Below are positions 24,180 to 33,206 of a DNA stretch of 64,000 nucleotides, piece after piece. The stretch is taken from the NCBI GenBank assembly GCA_910583925.1, contig CAJTZJ010000003.1, positions 62,001-126,000 on the forward strand, read 5' to 3'. The DNA comes from an uncultured Eubacterium sp. (GTDB lineage Bacteria; Bacillota; Clostridia; Oscillospirales; Acutalibacteraceae). The notes below the pieces were generated by a model, which was not told where the DNA came from, did not search any database, and worked only from the letters and a program-made list of their open reading frames with translations. The position numbers and the translations under genes are program-made. Position 1 is the stretch's first letter. Every line of letters starts with the position of its first letter.

Positions 24180-25042
24180 TTGCTTTGCTCCTTATTCTTT
24201 ATTATATCTTCATCAGCCCGACCGCTCATAATATATTCAAGCAAATCGGCAACACAGCCATCATTACAATGGCAGGCTTCAAACTTGCTTATATTATGAA
24301 TCGGTTTCGGTGCCTGCCCTGCACAGGCAGGAAGCCCGACTGTTTTCAGCATATCCCAATCATTATAATAATCTCCGATTGCGGCAACATGGCTTTTTTC
24401 TATTCCTATCGTATCAGCAAGATGCATAATTGCGGTACCCTTATGTGTATTTCTTGCAAGCATTTCCATTGTCCATAATGACGAAGCCATAAAATTCACC
24501 TTATGCCTTACCTCTGAACGATCTATAAGCCTTCTGAGAGAATTTATTGTAGGCGGAAGTCCCCAGAAAATAACCTTCATCCAACCCTCTTTCGGCACGG
24601 CATCTATATTGGTAACCTCATAATGATCCTTATCAAGAATAACTGTGCCTCTGCCCAAAAAGCCTCTTCTTACTACATAAACATAATCATCAAAATAGAT
24701 ACCGATATCCAGACTTTTAAATACCTCGCTGTATTCGCACATAATTGTACGCACGAATTCCTGACCTGCTTCTCCGATTGTTGAACGCCAAAGCATTTTT
24801 TCTTTATTAAAATCATAGATTCCTGCGCCATTTAAAACAATTGCAGGCTGATTAGGAGTTACTCTGTCATAATTTCGTTTCAGGCTTGAGGTTAATCTGC
24901 CGGAAGCAAGTGTAAAATTTCCGCCTGCTTCGGTAAATTTTTTTATTGCTTCATAATTTCTTTTAGGAAGCCTTCTGAGTTTATTATTCAGCGTTCCGTC
25001 TATATCCGAAACAACAAGCCAGTTTTCAAATGTTTTTTTCAT
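24176..25042 (-). CDS. Cof-type HAD hydrolase
   Basis: The protein has 288 residues. Motif I is VSDIDGTLNN, motif II LASGR, and the C-terminal KGTAIMHLADTIGI with AAIGDYYNDWDML gives motifs III and IV. The large C2 cap between them is typical of Cof/sugar phosphatases. The substrate is unknown. AAAGGAGCG precedes the ATG; the stop overlaps nfo. Confidence 0.9.
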   Translation of the reverse strand: MKKTFENWLVVSDIDGTLNNKLRRLPKRNYEAIKKFTEAGGNFTLASGRLTSSLKRNYDRVTPNQPAIVLNGAGIYDFNKEKMLWRSTIGEAGQEFVRTIMCEYSEVFKSLDIGIYFDDYVYVVRRGFLGRGTVILDKDHYEVTNIDAVPKEGWMKVIFWGLPPTINSLRRLIDRSEVRHKVNFMASSLWTMEMLARNTHKGTAIMHLADTIGIEKSHVAAIGDYYNDWDMLKTVGLPACAGQAPKPIHNISKFEACHCNDGCVADLLEYIMSGRADEDIIKNKEQSK

Positions 25043-25073
25043 AAGTTCGCTCCTTTCCGTATATCAAGTTCTA

Positions 25074-25994
25074 TTACATATGATTAAGCTTACCGAGAAA
25101 ATCAGTAAAATATTCAGGAAGCTCACTTTCATATTCAAGCCACTTCCCTGTTCTTGGATGAACAAACCCAATATGCTTCGCATGGAGGCATTGCCCGTTT
25201 AAACCTTTCTGCACCTTTTTAGGTCCATATACCTCGTCCCCTGCAACAGGATGACCGATGTATGCCATATGAACTCTTATCTGATGCGTTCTGCCCGTTT
25301 CAAGCCTGCATCTGATATGCGTAAATTTACCAAAACGCTGCAAAACTTCATAATGCGTAACAGCATTCTTGGAATTTCTATAGGTAACAGCCATCTTCTT
25401 CCGTTCCTTAGGATGCCTGCCGATAGGCTGATTAACCGTTCCGCTATCTTCGGATATATTGCCGTGAACAATACATTCATATGCTCGCTCAAAAGAATGC
25501 TCCTTGATCTGCTGAGCAAGATGAATATGCGCCATATCATTTTTGGCAACAATTAAAAGTCCCGATGTATCCTTATCAATTCTATGAACAATTCCGGGGC
25601 GTATAACACCGTTTATTCCGCTTAAGCTATCCTTGCAATGATAGAGAAGGGCATTAACAAGAGTTCCTTCATAGTTTCCGGCAGCAGGATGAACAACCAT
25701 CCCTTTGGGCTTATTTACAACAAGCAAATCATCATCCTCATAAACAATAGTAAGAGGTATATTTTCAGGAAGCGTTTCAAGCGGTTTTGCCTCAGGAATC
25801 ACAACAGAAATTTTATCATTTTCCTTGCATTTATAATTTTTTGAAACAACCTGTCCGTTTACCATAACAGCTTCATCATCAATAAGCTTTGCAGCAGCAG
25901 AACGAGAAAATCTTTCTATTTTTTCGCTTAGAAATTTATCAATTCTTTCTCCCTTTTCTTCGGCAGAAACAGCTAAAATTAAAGCATCACTCAT
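25074..25994 (-). CDS. RluA/RluD-family 23S rRNA pseudouridine synthase
   Basis: The protein has 306 residues. An N-terminal S4 RNA-binding domain (ERIDKFLSEKIERFSRSAAAKLI) precedes the catalytic domain, which holds PKGMVVHPAAGNYEGTLVNAL and HRIDKDTSGLLIVAKND with the catalytic Asp, and the C-terminal GRTHQIRVHMAYIGHPVAGD. It is the RluD/YlyB type, as usually found right after lspA. Its start overlaps lspA by 8 bp. Confidence 0.95.
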   Translation of the reverse strand: MSDALILAVSAEEKGERIDKFLSEKIERFSRSAAAKLIDDEAVMVNGQVVSKNYKCKENDKISVVIPEAKPLETLPENIPLTIVYEDDDLLVVNKPKGMVVHPAAGNYEGTLVNALLYHCKDSLSGINGVIRPGIVHRIDKDTSGLLIVAKNDMAHIHLAQQIKEHSFERAYECIVHGNISEDSGTVNQPIGRHPKERKKMAVTYRNSKNAVTHYEVLQRFGKFTHIRCRLETGRTHQIRVHMAYIGHPVAGDEVYGPKKVQKGLNGQCLHAKHIGFVHPRTGKWLEYESELPEYFTDFLGKLNHM

Positions 25995-26475
25995 CTTTTC
26001 TCTCCTTATCCTCCTTTTTTAAGGCATCAAGAAGCAAGTATATAAAAAGAGAACCTGCACCAAGCGTTACTGCACAATCCGCAATATTAAATATTGCAAA
26101 ATTTATAAAAACAGGCTCTATAAAATCAATAACAAAACCATAAAACACCCTGTCTATAAGATTGCCTACCCCGCCGGAAATGATAACACCTATGCTCCAA
26201 TAAAGCCACAGAGAACTGCACTTGTCTGAAAAAATATACCACATTGCAGCAACGCATGCGATTATGGTTACCGCAATAAAAATCCACCTTGCACCATTGA
26301 AAAGTGAAAATGCCATTCCCGTATTTTCTGCATAACGAAAATCAACAACACCTTTAATAAACTGAACAGATGCGCCGTCAGAAAGATATTTTTGAGCAAA
26401 AAATTTAGTCATCTGATCAAATGCGGTTATTAAAATTATCATTACAGCGCACCAAATATGCTTTTTTCTGTGCAA
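25987..26475 (-). CDS. lspA: Lipoprotein signal peptidase
   Basis: The protein has 162 residues with four membrane helices. DQMTKFFAQ at the N-terminus, FRYAENTGMAFSLF, GVGNLIDRVFYGFVIDFI and FNIADCAV carry the two catalytic Asp residues. It cleaves lipoprotein signal peptides after lipidation. The start is a TTG (26473-26475) with GGAGGGA upstream. The order ileS-lspA-rluD is widely conserved. Confidence 0.95.
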   Translation of the reverse strand: MHRKKHIWCAVMIILITAFDQMTKFFAQKYLSDGASVQFIKGVVDFRYAENTGMAFSLFNGARWIFIAVTIIACVAAMWYIFSDKCSSLWLYWSIGVIISGGVGNLIDRVFYGFVIDFIEPVFINFAIFNIADCAVTLGAGSLFIYLLLDALKKEDKERKDE

Positions 26476-26497
26476 AAATATCCCTCCGATACAAGAT

Positions 26498-26523
26498 AAG
26501 GGGCAGATTTGTTTCTGCCCCTT
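26498..26523. terminator. Stem-loop between ileS and lspA
   Basis: AAGGGGCAGA and TCTGCCCCTT form a 10-bp stem with a 6-base loop. The good T-tract is on the plus strand; on the minus strand the tail is TTATCTTG. It may attenuate or stabilise the transcript between ileS and lspA. Confidence 0.55.
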
Positions 26524-26550
26524 TTGTAATTTTTGATTATACAGGTTAAA

Positions 26551-29346
26551 TTATTCTTCCATTTTTGCAATAACTGCCGCACAATGTGCGCAAAGCTCAG
26601 CATGATTTGCATCTTTGCCGACAGTTGTTGAGAATTTCCAGCAGCGTTCGCACTTTTCTCCGTCTGCCTTTGCCACGGAAACAGACAAGCCCTCAACCTC
26701 GCCTGCAAAGCCTTGTGCTTCATTAACAACCTCAACAGCTGAGGTAATGAAAATTTCAGGAAGCTCTGCCTCTACAGCCTTAAGGAAATCATAAAGCTCG
26801 CCATCAGCACCTAAGATAACTTTAGCCTCAAGAGATTTACCGATTTTCTTTTCATTTCTTGCAAGCTCCAGTGCCTTCTGAACATCAACGCGAACAGTAT
26901 GGATTTTTTCCCATTTATTCATAAATGCTTCATCTGTTTCAATAAAATCAGCATTCGGAATTTCATTGAAAAGCGGAGAAGCCGTATTTCTTGATTTATC
27001 ATGAGGCATAAACTGCCAGATTTCATCAGCAGTAAATGCAAGAATCGGCGTTAAAAGAAGAGTTATAGCATCAAGAATTTTATAAAGAACGGTCTGCGCT
27101 GCACGGCGTGTTTCCGATGCCGGAACAGAAGTATAAAGTCTGTCCTTAAGTACATCAAAATAGAAGTTACTCATATCAACAACACAAAAATTATGAATGG
27201 AATGTGCAGCAGTATGATACTCATAAATTTCATAACCCTTACGGGCAGTTTCAATTACCTTATCAAGCTTCATAAGAGCATATTTATCAAGTTCTTCAAG
27301 CTTATCATTTTCAACCATATCTGTATCAGGATTGAAATCATAAAGATTGCCAAGGCAGAAACGAGCTGTATTTCTGATTTTTCTGTAGTTATCGGAAAGC
27401 TGCTTTAAGATTTCAGGGCTGATACGAATATCAGCATGATAATCCGAAGAAGCAACCCAAAGACGAAGAATATCGGCACCGTACTGATCAATAATATCCT
27501 GCGGATCAATACCGTTTCCAAGAGATTTGGACATTTTTTTGCCCTCTCCGTCAACAGTCCATCCGTGTGTAACAATCTGCTTATAAGGAGCTGCTCCGCC
27601 GCCTGCAACCGATGTAAGAAGGGAGGACTGGAACCAACCTCTGTACTGATCTGCACCCTCAAGATAAACATCCGCCGGCACATTAAGATAATCTCTTTTT
27701 TTGCAGACTGCGGCATGGGATGAGCCTGAATCAAACCAAACATCCATAATGTCTGTTTCCTTATCAAAGCCTTTTGCTTCGCCGCAATGCGGACATTTGA
27801 AGCCTTTAGGAAGGAAATATTCCGCATCGTTAGCAAACCATGCGTCTGAGCCTTCTTTACCGAAGATTTCGGAAACCTTCATCATAACATCATTATCAAT
27901 GATTTCTTTTCCGCATTCATTACAATATACAACAGGAATAGGAACACCCCATTTTCTCTGACGGGAGATACACCAATCGGCACGCTCTTTAACCATGGAT
28001 TGAAGTCTGTCCTTGCCCCATTCAGGGAACCATTTAACATCCTCTGATGCCTGAACAGCAGCATCCTTAAAATCATCAACAGAGCAGAACCACTGAGAGG
28101 TTGCACGGAAGATAACAGGCTTATGACATCTCCAGCAATGCGGATATTGGTGAACAATTTTCTGAAGCGCAAAAAGATTGCCTGTTTCTTCAAGATGCTG
28201 GGCAATGGGTTTATTGGCTTCTTCTGTTGAAAGCCCTGCAAATTCGCCTGCCTCCTTGGTTAATTTACCTTTTGCATCAACAGGAACAATAACGGGAATT
28301 TCAGGATAGTTTTTACATACAACAAAGTCTTCAACACCGTGACCCGGAGCAGTATGAACGCAGCCTGTACCGCTTTCAAGCGTTACATGGTCACCAACAA
28401 TAACAAGGGATGTGCGGTCAATAAACGGATGCCGGCATTTCATATATTCAAGCTCTGAGCCTTTGATAATACCGCAGATTTCATAATCTTCTTCTCCTCT
28501 TGCTTCCATAGCGGAAGAAACAAGGTCGGTTGCCATAACATAATATTCATCCTTGCTCTTAACAAGAGAATATTCAAAATCAGGACCAACACAGATTGCA
28601 ACATTAGCCGGAAGAGTCCAAGTAGTTGTTGTCCAGATAACAAAAAAGGTTTTAGCAAGATTTGCTCCCATAGCTGAAAGCAAGCCTTTATCATCGGTTA
28701 CATTGAATTTAACATAGATTGAATGGCATGGATCTTCGCCGTATTCAATTTCTGCTTCCGCAAGCGCAGTATTACAATCAGCACACCAATAAACAGGCTT
28801 TAATCCCTTATAGATATAGCCCTTTGATGCCATTGAAGCAAAAACCTTAATCTGTTCTTCTTCAAAATCATTTGTTAATGTAATATACGGATTATCCCAT
28901 TCAGCAACAATACCAAGACGCTTGAAACCCTCACGCTGCAAATCAACATAGCTGAGCGCTGTTTCACGGCAAATTTTTCTGAGTTCCAAATCTGATATAT
29001 TTGTTTCGGCAGAAATATGAGCCGCTTTTCTGGCTTTAAGCTCTGTCGGAAGACCATGCGTATCCCAGCCCGGAACAAACGGAGATTTAAAGCCCGTCAT
29101 ATTCTTATATCTTACAACAAAATCCTTGAGGGTTTTATTAAGTGCATGACCGATATGAATTGGTCCGTTTGCATACGGAGGCCCATCATGAAGAACAAAT
29201 AAAGGCTTATCCTTATTTACCTCCATAAGCTGTTTGTACTGATCATGCTCATACCATTTTTTTAAAATTTCAGGCTCACGCTGAGGCAGAGAGGCTCTCA
29301 TCGGAAAGTCTGTTTTCATCATATTTAAAGTATCTTTATAGTTCAT
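26551..29346 (-). CDS. ileS: Isoleucyl-tRNA synthetase
   Basis: The protein has 931 residues. It starts MNYKDTLNMMKTDFPMR, as in Bacillus-type enzymes. The HIGH motif is GPIHIGHALNK, the KMSKS motif is GKKMSKSLGN, and the editing domain lies between them. A C-terminal zinc module (CERCWKF...CAHC) is typical of bacterial type 1 IleRS. The ATG at 29344-29346 is preceded by AGGAGA. No T-box leader is present: divIVA ends only 38 bp upstream and a small hairpin (AATGCCG/CGGCATT) fills the gap, so control must come from upstream or be constitutive. Confidence 0.97.
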   Translation of the reverse strand: MNYKDTLNMMKTDFPMRASLPQREPEILKKWYEHDQYKQLMEVNKDKPLFVLHDGPPYANGPIHIGHALNKTLKDFVVRYKNMTGFKSPFVPGWDTHGLPTELKARKAAHISAETNISDLELRKICRETALSYVDLQREGFKRLGIVAEWDNPYITLTNDFEEEQIKVFASMASKGYIYKGLKPVYWCADCNTALAEAEIEYGEDPCHSIYVKFNVTDDKGLLSAMGANLAKTFFVIWTTTTWTLPANVAICVGPDFEYSLVKSKDEYYVMATDLVSSAMEARGEEDYEICGIIKGSELEYMKCRHPFIDRTSLVIVGDHVTLESGTGCVHTAPGHGVEDFVVCKNYPEIPVIVPVDAKGKLTKEAGEFAGLSTEEANKPIAQHLEETGNLFALQKIVHQYPHCWRCHKPVIFRATSQWFCSVDDFKDAAVQASEDVKWFPEWGKDRLQSMVKERADWCISRQRKWGVPIPVVYCNECGKEIIDNDVMMKVSEIFGKEGSDAWFANDAEYFLPKGFKCPHCGEAKGFDKETDIMDVWFDSGSSHAAVCKKRDYLNVPADVYLEGADQYRGWFQSSLLTSVAGGGAAPYKQIVTHGWTVDGEGKKMSKSLGNGIDPQDIIDQYGADILRLWVASSDYHADIRISPEILKQLSDNYRKIRNTARFCLGNLYDFNPDTDMVENDKLEELDKYALMKLDKVIETARKGYEIYEYHTAAHSIHNFCVVDMSNFYFDVLKDRLYTSVPASETRRAAQTVLYKILDAITLLLTPILAFTADEIWQFMPHDKSRNTASPLFNEIPNADFIETDEAFMNKWEKIHTVRVDVQKALELARNEKKIGKSLEAKVILGADGELYDFLKAVEAELPEIFITSAVEVVNEAQGFAGEVEGLSVSVAKADGEKCERCWKFSTTVGKDANHAELCAHCAAVIAKMEE

Positions 29347-29384
29347 TACAGAAATCTCCTTAATGCCGAATAAACGGCATTTCA

Positions 29385-30719
29385 TTAATTATGTTTTTTA
29401 TTTTTCTTTTTAAAGAAGCCGCGGAATTTTAATTCATCATCATCCTCTTCAAAATCATCAGGAGGAATAAGACTTATTTTCTCATTTGTTCTGCCCTCAG
29501 CCTTAACATTGAAAAATGTTTCGAAAGGAAGTTCTTCCTCGCTGCTTTCCACATTTTCAGCAGGCTGCTCCATTTCGGGTTCCTCCGTAATTTCAGCTAC
29601 GGGATGCCCCTCAACAGGCGTTATTTCATCCTTGCTGAAAGCATCAATCGCATGATCAAGATTCACATCAATCATGGATGGTTCTTTCTCCGGCTCTGAA
29701 ATATCCTCTATCTCCGCTGCATTGACAGCAATAACAGGAACTGTATTCTCTTCCTGTTCTTCAGCAGGTACTTCCACAGCTTCTTCTGCTTCTTCATCAG
29801 CAGCTTCTTCCGTTTCAATCTCTTCCTCTGCTTCAGGCTTTTCCTCAGCTTCGGACTCCTCGGCATTTTCAAAACCTGATTCAGCTTCAATTACCGCATC
29901 AGAATCCGGTTTTATCCCTTCAGGCTTTTCTGCTGCTTCTATCACATCTTCTGAAACAGTAGCTGTTTCTTCATCAACAGTAACATTTTCAACAATTTCA
30001 TCAACATTACTGTATTTATTCTCAACCTCTGTAAGCTTTTCTTCTGCCAATACTTTAGCAATTTCAGCAGAGGAATCCATCATATTCTTAACCTTTTCCA
30101 ACTGCGCTTCATAAAGCGAGATAAGGCTTGCCTTGAAACTGTCTGATTCCTCTTTAAGCTTTGACACAAGCTCCTCATGATATTCCTTTTCTTTCTTTGC
30201 CTTAACAATAAGATCATCGGAAAGATTCTTAGTCTGCTTAAACATATCCTGAACAGCAGTTTTAGCATTGCTTAAAATGCTGCCTGCTTTCTTTTCGGCT
30301 TCCGCTGCAATTTCATTAGCAGCGGCTGTTTTCTCCTTTGTAAGATTTGCAACGTAATCTCTTGCTTCCGAGATAAGCTTTTCAGCCTCAGCCTTGGCAT
30401 TTTCAACGGTTTTCTTAGCCGTTTCCTCAGTATCTGCCTTAAGACTTTCTGCCTGATCCTTTGCTTTCTTTGAAATCTCGGTTGCCGTTTTCTGAGCAGC
30501 AATAATGGCCTCCTTAATGGAATCCTCTTCTTCTCTGTACTCAACAATTTTATTGGCAAGAATTTCCATCTTTCTCTGAAGTTCTTTATTCTCGGCATAA
30601 ATTGCAGCGTATGAATCTGCTATTTCATTAATAAAAGCATTGGTTTTATCAATATCATATCCGTGCGTGGCAGTATCAAGCTGAAGCTGCTTCTCTTTAA
30701 TCTGATTCGGTGTAATCAT
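29385..30719 (-). CDS. divIVA: DivIVA-family cell division protein with long acidic extension
   Basis: The protein has 444 residues. The N-terminal lipid-binding motif is ATHGYDIDKTNAFINEIADSY. Long coiled coils run from about 40 to 240 and are rich in Glu, Lys and Ala. A highly acidic Glu-rich tract (about 250-390) and a short basic end (KKKNKKHN) follow. DivIVA usually has 160-250 residues, so the acidic tail is an extension. It marks curved membranes and poles. The ATG at 30717-30719 with GGAGGAG upstream is chosen. It follows sepF; ylmG and ylmH, usually between them, are absent. Confidence 0.85.
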   Translation of the reverse strand: MITPNQIKEKQLQLDTATHGYDIDKTNAFINEIADSYAAIYAENKELQRKMEILANKIVEYREEEDSIKEAIIAAQKTATEISKKAKDQAESLKADTEETAKKTVENAKAEAEKLISEARDYVANLTKEKTAAANEIAAEAEKKAGSILSNAKTAVQDMFKQTKNLSDDLIVKAKKEKEYHEELVSKLKEESDSFKASLISLYEAQLEKVKNMMDSSAEIAKVLAEEKLTEVENKYSNVDEIVENVTVDEETATVSEDVIEAAEKPEGIKPDSDAVIEAESGFENAEESEAEEKPEAEEEIETEEAADEEAEEAVEVPAEEQEENTVPVIAVNAAEIEDISEPEKEPSMIDVNLDHAIDAFSKDEITPVEGHPVAEITEEPEMEQPAENVESSEEELPFETFFNVKAEGRTNEKISLIPPDDFEEDDDELKFRGFFKKKNKKHN

Positions 30720-30739
30720 ATTCTTCTCCTCCAAAAATA

Positions 30740-31240
30740 TTACATAAACATTCCGTTATGTTCAAGCTCATCAAGTATATCATCACCAAGCACATCAACA
30801 TTATAAGGAGTTATAATATATGTACTGTTTGCAACTCTTTTAATAGAACCCTCATCTGCATAAGCGCAGCCGCTCAAGAAATCAAGAAGCCTTCTTGCAA
30901 TATCACGGTTTGTTGATTCAAGATTAAGTACAACCGTTCTTTTGGACTTAAGGTTGTCAGCTATACTTGGTGCATCACTGAACTGTTCCGGCTTAACAAG
31001 CACAACCTGAACCTGAGCGGTTGTATGAATGTTAACAACCTTATCGGAATCAGAACGAAAACGATGGAATTTTTCCGGCTTCTCCTCCTTGGGAACCTTT
31101 ACATTGCGTGTAAGATTGCTGCTTCGCCTTGCAGGCTTAGGCGGCATATCAAAATCAGAGGAAGTATCATCATAAAAATCATCAAAATCATCCTCGGGTC
31201 TTTCCTTGAAAATATCAGCAAACTTATCCATAAAACCCAT
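30740..31240 (-). CDS. sepF: Cell division protein SepF
   Basis: The protein has 166 residues. An N-terminal amphipathic anchor (MGFMDKFADIF), an acidic linker and a C-terminal SepF domain (VVLVKPEQFSDAPSIADNLKSKRTVVLNLE, FLSGCAYADEGSIKRVANSTYIITP) are all typical. SepF ties FtsZ filaments to the membrane. The ATG at 31238-31240 lies 8 bases from AGGAGG; an ATG six bases earlier is too close. Confidence 0.95.
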   Translation of the reverse strand: MGFMDKFADIFKERPEDDFDDFYDDTSSDFDMPPKPARRSSNLTRNVKVPKEEKPEKFHRFRSDSDKVVNIHTTAQVQVVLVKPEQFSDAPSIADNLKSKRTVVLNLESTNRDIARRLLDFLSGCAYADEGSIKRVANSTYIITPYNVDVLGDDILDELEHNGMFM

Positions 31241-31252
31241 AACCATATCCTC

Positions 31253-31981
31253 CTAAAAATATTTCCTTGCGCCAAAGATGGCAGAGCCAACCCTGACTAT
31301 ATTTGAGCCTTCGGCAATGGCGGCTTCATAATCGCCGCTCATTCCCATAGACAAAATCTCCATATCTATATTATCTATTTTTTTATCTTTAATGTCAATG
31401 AAATATTGCCTCATTTCGGCAAAATACTTCCTTGCTTCACCAGTTTCACAAATCGGCGGTATAGACATTAAGCCTTTGATTTTCATACCCGGAAGCTCTG
31501 CCATTTCATAAATCGCATCGGCAAGTGCTTCGGAAAAAATTCCGCTTTTGCTTTCCTCCCTGCCTATATTTACTTCAATAAGACAAGAAGTGACAATCCC
31601 CTTTGAAACAGACACCCTTGAAATTTCCTTTGCAAGCTTCAGCGATGAAACAGATTCTATCATATCGACCTCGCCGACAATCTGACGAACCTTATTCGTT
31701 TGAAGATGACCTATAAGATGACGCTCTGCACCGTTTAAATTAAGCTTATCCCTTTTCCCGAGATATTCCTGCACTCGGTTTTCTCCTATAAGATCAGCCC
31801 CCAGCTCCAGTACTTTGTTTATATAAGGAGGCTCAACCGTTTTGGTTACACACATAAGGCGGACCTCATTTTCATCCCTGCCGGCTTTTACAGCACTTTC
31901 CTTAACACTGTCAAGCACGCTTTTATAGTTTTCTTCAACAGATTTAAGTCTGTTTTCATCAAGCAAAAACTCTTCCGTCAT
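31253..31981 (-). CDS. YggS-family PLP homeostasis protein
   Basis: The protein has 242 residues, an alanine-racemase-like TIM barrel. MCVTKTVEPPYI holds the PLP lysine, and LIGENRVQEYLGK, HLIGHLQTNKVRQIV, IEVNIGREESKSGI and LSMGMSGDYEAAI are the family blocks. It buffers pyridoxal phosphate and is catalytically silent in relatives. The ATG at 31979-31981 follows GGAAGGG; its 5' end overlaps the HlyD-like gene by 23 bp. It is the ylmE position of the ylmE-sepF-divIVA cluster. Confidence 0.93.
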   Translation of the reverse strand: MTEEFLLDENRLKSVEENYKSVLDSVKESAVKAGRDENEVRLMCVTKTVEPPYINKVLELGADLIGENRVQEYLGKRDKLNLNGAERHLIGHLQTNKVRQIVGEVDMIESVSSLKLAKEISRVSVSKGIVTSCLIEVNIGREESKSGIFSEALADAIYEMAELPGMKIKGLMSIPPICETGEARKYFAEMRQYFIDIKDKKIDNIDMEILSMGMSGDYEAAIAEGSNIVRVGSAIFGARKYF

Positions 31982-33206
31982 AAACATCCCTTCCGCGAAT
32001 AATAATTTTATCATAAAGCTTGATTCCGTTTTGAACATCCGGATCATCATAGCTTAAAATAACATAGCCATCGCCTGTATATAAAACATCTGCCCTGCGC
32101 CATTTTGCAATATTTGAAACAAGAGCATAAACGCCCTTTTCTCCGTCCTTATCATGAACAGCAGAGCTGTTTACCTTAATACCGGTATAGCTTTTAACTC
32201 TGATTTCAATATCCTCAAGACGCATTGACGATATGTTTTTATCCATTTCATTACACGAAAGAATCAGTAAGGTCTGATCAGCACTTAAAGCAACATCAGC
32301 ACCCTTAACAACCGTACATTTCAGCTCCGTATCGGTTGATTTAACTACAACCTGCGCATTATAGCCGTCACGAAGCCCGGCAACATCCTCCGCACTGACA
32401 ACACAGGCAAAATACCAGATAAAGCTGTTTATAACCTTGCCGCCATCCGATGTACTGCCCTTTGCTGAAACAGCGTTATTAAGGCACGCATTGAAATCCT
32501 CAATGCTCATACTCTTTACCTTGCTGTAATCAATCATATTTTCACAGCCATCCGTATATTTTGAATAAAAGCCTGCTTTATCGGCAGTTACATAGCCTGT
32601 TGGCTTGCATGAGGAAAGGTCTATCTGAGAAATTCTTCCCTCTATATCTGAAATAACCGGAGAAAAATCAACTGTTTCTCCAACAAGAATTGCTCTTTTG
32701 GTTAAATCATCATTAACATTAAGTGCCAAATCGTCCGCAGCATTTATATCATTTCTGCCTGCTGCACGAATGTAGCTGTTCACATCATCTAAAATATTTT
32801 TTTCAAGCAGTTCAAGATCAGTAACATTACCAATAGATGTATTTTCCAAATCCGTATAATACTTATGCTTTTCTTCAAGAACACGGAAATTTGAATACCT
32901 TTCAGCATTTTCAGCAGAAGAGAAAGACATTGCAATTTCCCCGCCTGCATTAACCTTTTCGCCATCCTCAACGGCAGGAATCGTTATTCCGCTGATAGCG
33001 CCTACCGCTTTCTCATCACGGATAACAACCGCCCTTGTTTCTATTGTATCATAAACGGTTGTTGCCGTTGCAGTCTGCGTTTCGATATTTACACTGAGAA
33101 CGCTTATACATTCGCCGATTACGAAACCGACAATCAGCAAAATAATAACGGCTATTAAAATTTTCTGCTTAGCGCTTTTGGAAAGCTTTATTTTTGTTTC
33201 AGCCAT
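31959..33206 (-). CDS. HlyD-like membrane-fusion/adaptor protein
   Basis: The protein has 415 residues. One N-terminal membrane helix (about 17-37) follows a basic start (MAETKIKLSKSAKQK). Beta-barrel and lipoyl-like hybrid motifs follow (VVIRDEKAVGAISG, ITIPAVEDGEKVNAGGEIAM), then a coiled-coil region near 95-140, and a C-terminal barrel with GVYALVSN. No efflux pump or ABC partner lies nearby. Proteins of this type are found next to yggS-sepF in Clostridia; their role in division or export is unknown. It overlaps miaA by 8 bp. Confidence 0.75.
   Translation of the reverse strand: MAETKIKLSKSAKQKILIAVIILLIVGFVIGECISVLSVNIETQTATATTVYDTIETRAVVIRDEKAVGAISGITIPAVEDGEKVNAGGEIAMSFSSAENAERYSNFRVLEEKHKYYTDLENTSIGNVTDLELLEKNILDDVNSYIRAAGRNDINAADDLALNVNDDLTKRAILVGETVDFSPVISDIEGRISQIDLSSCKPTGYVTADKAGFYSKYTDGCENMIDYSKVKSMSIEDFNACLNNAVSAKGSTSDGGKVINSFIWYFACVVSAEDVAGLRDGYNAQVVVKSTDTELKCTVVKGADVALSADQTLLILSCNEMDKNISSMRLEDIEIRVKSYTGIKVNSSAVHDKDGEKGVYALVSNIAKWRRADVLYTGDGYVILSYDDPDVQNGIKLYDKIIIRGRDVYDGRVFA

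Noticed and set aside
27405..27836. Alternative minus-strand frame inside ileS
   Set aside because: It overlaps conserved synthetase core in another frame and has no ribosome site.
29346..29400. T-box leader for ileS
   Set aside because: Only 38 bp separate it from divIVA; no specifier loop or antiterminator is possible. The short AATGCCG/CGGCATT stem is all that is present.
29674..30114. 146-codon Ser/Ala-rich plus-strand frame inside divIVA
   Set aside because: It is the antisense mirror of Glu-rich codons in divIVA; no promoter or ribosome site is seen.
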